From Aphelidium insulamus (taxonomy: Eukaryota > Aphelidiomycota > Aphelidea > Aphelidiaceae): a stretch of DNA of 64,000 nt. Each line of letters begins with the position of its first letter. The stretch's first letter is position 1. The notes under the pieces are model-generated. The model saw only the letters and a list, made by a program, of their open reading frames with translations. It had not been told where the DNA came from and made no database searches. This document shows, one piece after another, positions 61,497 to 64,000 of this stretch. Both the position numbers and the translations under genes were made by a program. Location: positions 791,501 through 855,500 of the forward strand of contig JAZDSV010000001.1 of assembly GCA_036784855.1 (NCBI GenBank), in the 5' to 3' direction.

Positions 61497-64000
61497 TTAT
61501 TGCCGCGTCTGATCTATCGTCTCTAAGTGAAGTGTGTCGGCAGGTTGCTTGTCGCCGGGAGCAGCCACCGGCCTCGAGTTCTCCTGCATCTGCTGCTTCG
61601 GCTCACCATCTGTCTTGTGAGACTTGCGCCGCTCCCATGGAAACATATTCAACAGCTTTTTGCCACGCTTGCCACCAGGCGGAGGAGTCATAGCGTCAAC
61701 CGCACTTAAAGGCTGGGATGCGCTAGCGTCCGCAGAGTGGGCAACATTTGCCGATTTGGGCGTAGATGGATTGGGCACCACACTTGCGTCTATCGTAGCT
61801 GCCTCCACACTCTCTGCCGCAGCATCCTCCGACACAGTTTCGAGCTGACGCTGAGACTCGGACGCAGCATCAGCTGTGAACGACACCACCTTGTTCGTCA
61901 TGAATTCCATAAAGCGCAGGCCGTACTGTATCGGCTCCACTGCCGAAATGAGATCCTTGTCATAGGACAAACTCTTCCAGTAGTGTTCGGCGCGCTTGAC
62001 AGCATTATACGGCGTCAGAATGTCGATGATGCCGCAGTGATACAGCTCGCCCAGCGGCTGGTTGCGGTCATCCGTGGCACGGAACCCGCCGTCGTCCTGG
62101 TAGAATGTGAATGCTTGCCGCTCAGCCGGCGAGGTCTTTGGCAAGCGACTAGGACCCAGCTGCACGGGGTCCGATGTCTTGATGGCGCGGCGAACCGCTT
62201 CCGAGTTTTCATTGCGGTGCTGACTGGGCCTGGTCAGCGTGTCGGTGGCAGGCTGCGCACATGCGGGTAAGGTTCCAAGTAATTAATTTATACATTGATG
62301 AAACGTACATCAAAGACAGAGAGCGACTTGTCACGTATATTCTCGCTGTTTCCCCGCTTCAGGTGGTGAATACCCAGCAACAACGAATAGTCCATCACGT
62401 AAATGCTCATCAATAGCTGCACGTCCAGCCGCATCTGCTCCAGAAACATTTGTGCCTTCTGCGGTCCCAGCATCAGTCGCCGATTGGTATTCAGCCAGTT
62501 GAGATCTTTCTTGACCACGTTTGGGTTCTGCTTGATCTCTTCGTCGCTCACCTGGCGCCCCACTAATGATCCCTATATCCGAAAATATTACGGAAGATCC
62601 AAATGCACACAGCAAGACTCGCCTTCATGTCAAAGCGCTCGTGGATATCCTTGTCGGGCGGTTCTACGTTGCCCATCACGACGAAATGAATCTTGCGTCC
62701 GTGAGGCAGCTTCACACGGTGCAGCCCATAGTACCGACATAGCAGCGTGTTGGGATACTTTTTCACGTGTTCGTAGTAAAAGTGGAGAATGGAGCGAAGG
62801 AACGTGTGCTCCGTGTGATGCACCGTTTTTATAATGAAGCGATAATCTTGTGAGAAGTAGAAGAAGCTGCCGCTCTTGCCCGGAGACCCCAGCTCCGACA
62901 AGACATACTTGCCAGTGAGAGACATCTGGCAAGTAGTCAGAATAATACAATGCGTAAATTGCAATAACATACCAAGTAGTCAGCCGCCTCAATTTTAAAC
63001 AGCTCGCGGATATATCGAAACACCCACGGAGAGTAATCCTTGAACTTGAATTCGTACTTGCTTGACGGCGTCATCTCGTTGCCCATGATGTCGAATGCCA
63101 GCTTGTGTCGCGCACGGAAATCGGCCGGCGCCAGGTCCCGATGCGGCTTGGCCACACACCGCGATACCGCATGCCGGATCCCCGTGAGCATATCGTACAT
63201 TAGGATAAAGTTGACATGGCCTTCCGTTATCTTGGTGCCCATTTGCATCAACGACGTCGAGTGCTCGCGTTGTCGACGCTTTTTCGCCTCCTTCTTGAGC
63301 CTCCGCCATTCGTCCTGCTGCTCCGGTGTCCACGCTTCCCGAGCGGCTTTTCCTGCCATGGAATTAGCACATGCATCCAACTATATATAAAGACATACAC
63401 CAACTATACATAGACTTACTAAATACACACATAAACATAATCACGCAGCAGTACCTGACTTGTAGGGCGACGGCGCCGAGTAAATCTGCGACGACTGCTT
63501 GTGACCCGACGTCAGGTCCAGACTGCTGCGCCTGTTCTGCACATCCCCCACCGAGAGCATATCGTTGGCGAGCGCGTCACCCCGACTGCCAGTCTCCACG
63601 GCCGACGACGACACAGTGCGCTCCAGCGCCACACCAACCACGGGAGACAGACCGCCGCCAATGGAGCTGAATGTGCTGCGCGTGGACGAGGCGGTGACGC
63701 TGCTCGCCTGGTTGTGCGGGCCGACGAGCTGTTGCTGTTGTTGTGACTGCTGTGGCTGCTGCTGACTGATGGAGGTGCGAATGACGGCCGTGTAGCTGAC
63801 ACTGCGCCTGGTGGTGGGCGATGCGGTGCCCGAGTTGCCGGCAGCAGCAGTACCACCACCACCACTGGACACCAGTGCACCGGCCATCACCGACACGGTG
63901 CCCAGCGGTGTGGAAGTGGCGGCGGCGCTGGTTGTGATCTTGGGCAGCGGTGATGTGGCAGCGTCCGCGACTGCGGCCGGCGAAGTAGACTGAGCTGCCG
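61497..64000 (-). CDS. Phosphatidylinositol-4-phosphate 5-kinase (Mss4/PIP5K), 5' partial
   Basis: The gene enters from the right edge; visible exons are 64000-63455, 63352-62973, 62925-62623, 62572-62309 and 62252-61497. The first visible exon is disordered, Ser/Gln-rich and open to the window edge. The lipid-kinase core includes [79 protein letters not shown] and [12 protein letters not shown]. It converts PI4P to PI(4,5)P2 at the plasma membrane. One intron has a GC donor (AAG/GCGAGT at 62622), fixed by the conserved DxKGS motif. A disordered tail follows the domain. Confidence 0.94.

Overview
The window is nuclear DNA of a gene-dense eukaryote with very short introns (mostly 35-60 nt) and little intergenic sequence. 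About 34 protein genes were modelled here by reading exon frames and splice sites by eye. Two genes run off the window: a Fanzor-type transposon gene at the left edge and a phosphatidylinositol-phosphate 5-kinase at the right edge. Several features point to a flagellated, zoosporic early-diverging fungus or a close relative (inference, not proven). The cystathionine gamma-synthase is of the yeast Str2 type, the DEAD-box helicase resembles yeast Dhh1, and there is a Pho80-type cyclin. Two genes are cilium or centriole specific: CEP120 and a TMEM17-family transition-zone protein. I saw no tRNA, rRNA or CRISPR array.

Layout. 1-1.35 kb: Fanzor gene and a hairpin behind it. 1.7-8.5 kb: Lunapark, a YjbQ/UPF0047 protein whose start codon lies 8 bp from that of a divergent ataxin-10 gene, and a TIP/ITFG1 homologue. 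8.6-15.6 kb: two small unknown genes, RagA/Gtr1, a relic of an acyl-CoA synthetase, a COX7A-like subunit, MTMR14 phosphatase and a borealin-like protein. 16-28 kb: CASD1-like acetyltransferase, PAQR receptor, Pho80-type cyclin, a coiled-coil protein, a GPI-anchored secreted protein, an unknown and a bHLH-zipper factor. 29-41.6 kb: coatomer alpha, VMA12/TMEM199, a Tse2-like ADP-ribosyltransferase-fold protein, an NPC2-like lipid-transfer protein, a secreted repeat protein and a GT49 glycosyltransferase. 41.7-59.2 kb: PGS1, an 86-bp minisatellite, TMEM17, a PTAR1-cystathionine gamma-synthase fusion, UBE2D, CEP120, Dhh1/DDX6, a DYRK kinase and proteasome Rpn3. 59.3-64 kb: a nuclease-kinase protein of Crinkler-like architecture and PIP5K.

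The genes are mostly unrelated housekeeping functions, not an operon-like system. The membrane and trafficking theme is strong: Lunapark, COPA, VMA12, PGS1, NPC2, MTMR14 and PIP5K.

The most unusual observations are these: a high frequency of GC-AG introns (about ten in roughly 110), a 14-nt microexon, the in-frame fusion of a prenyltransferase-alpha-repeat protein to a PLP enzyme of methionine synthesis, a Fanzor with a substituted catalytic Asp, and two effector- or toxin-like genes.
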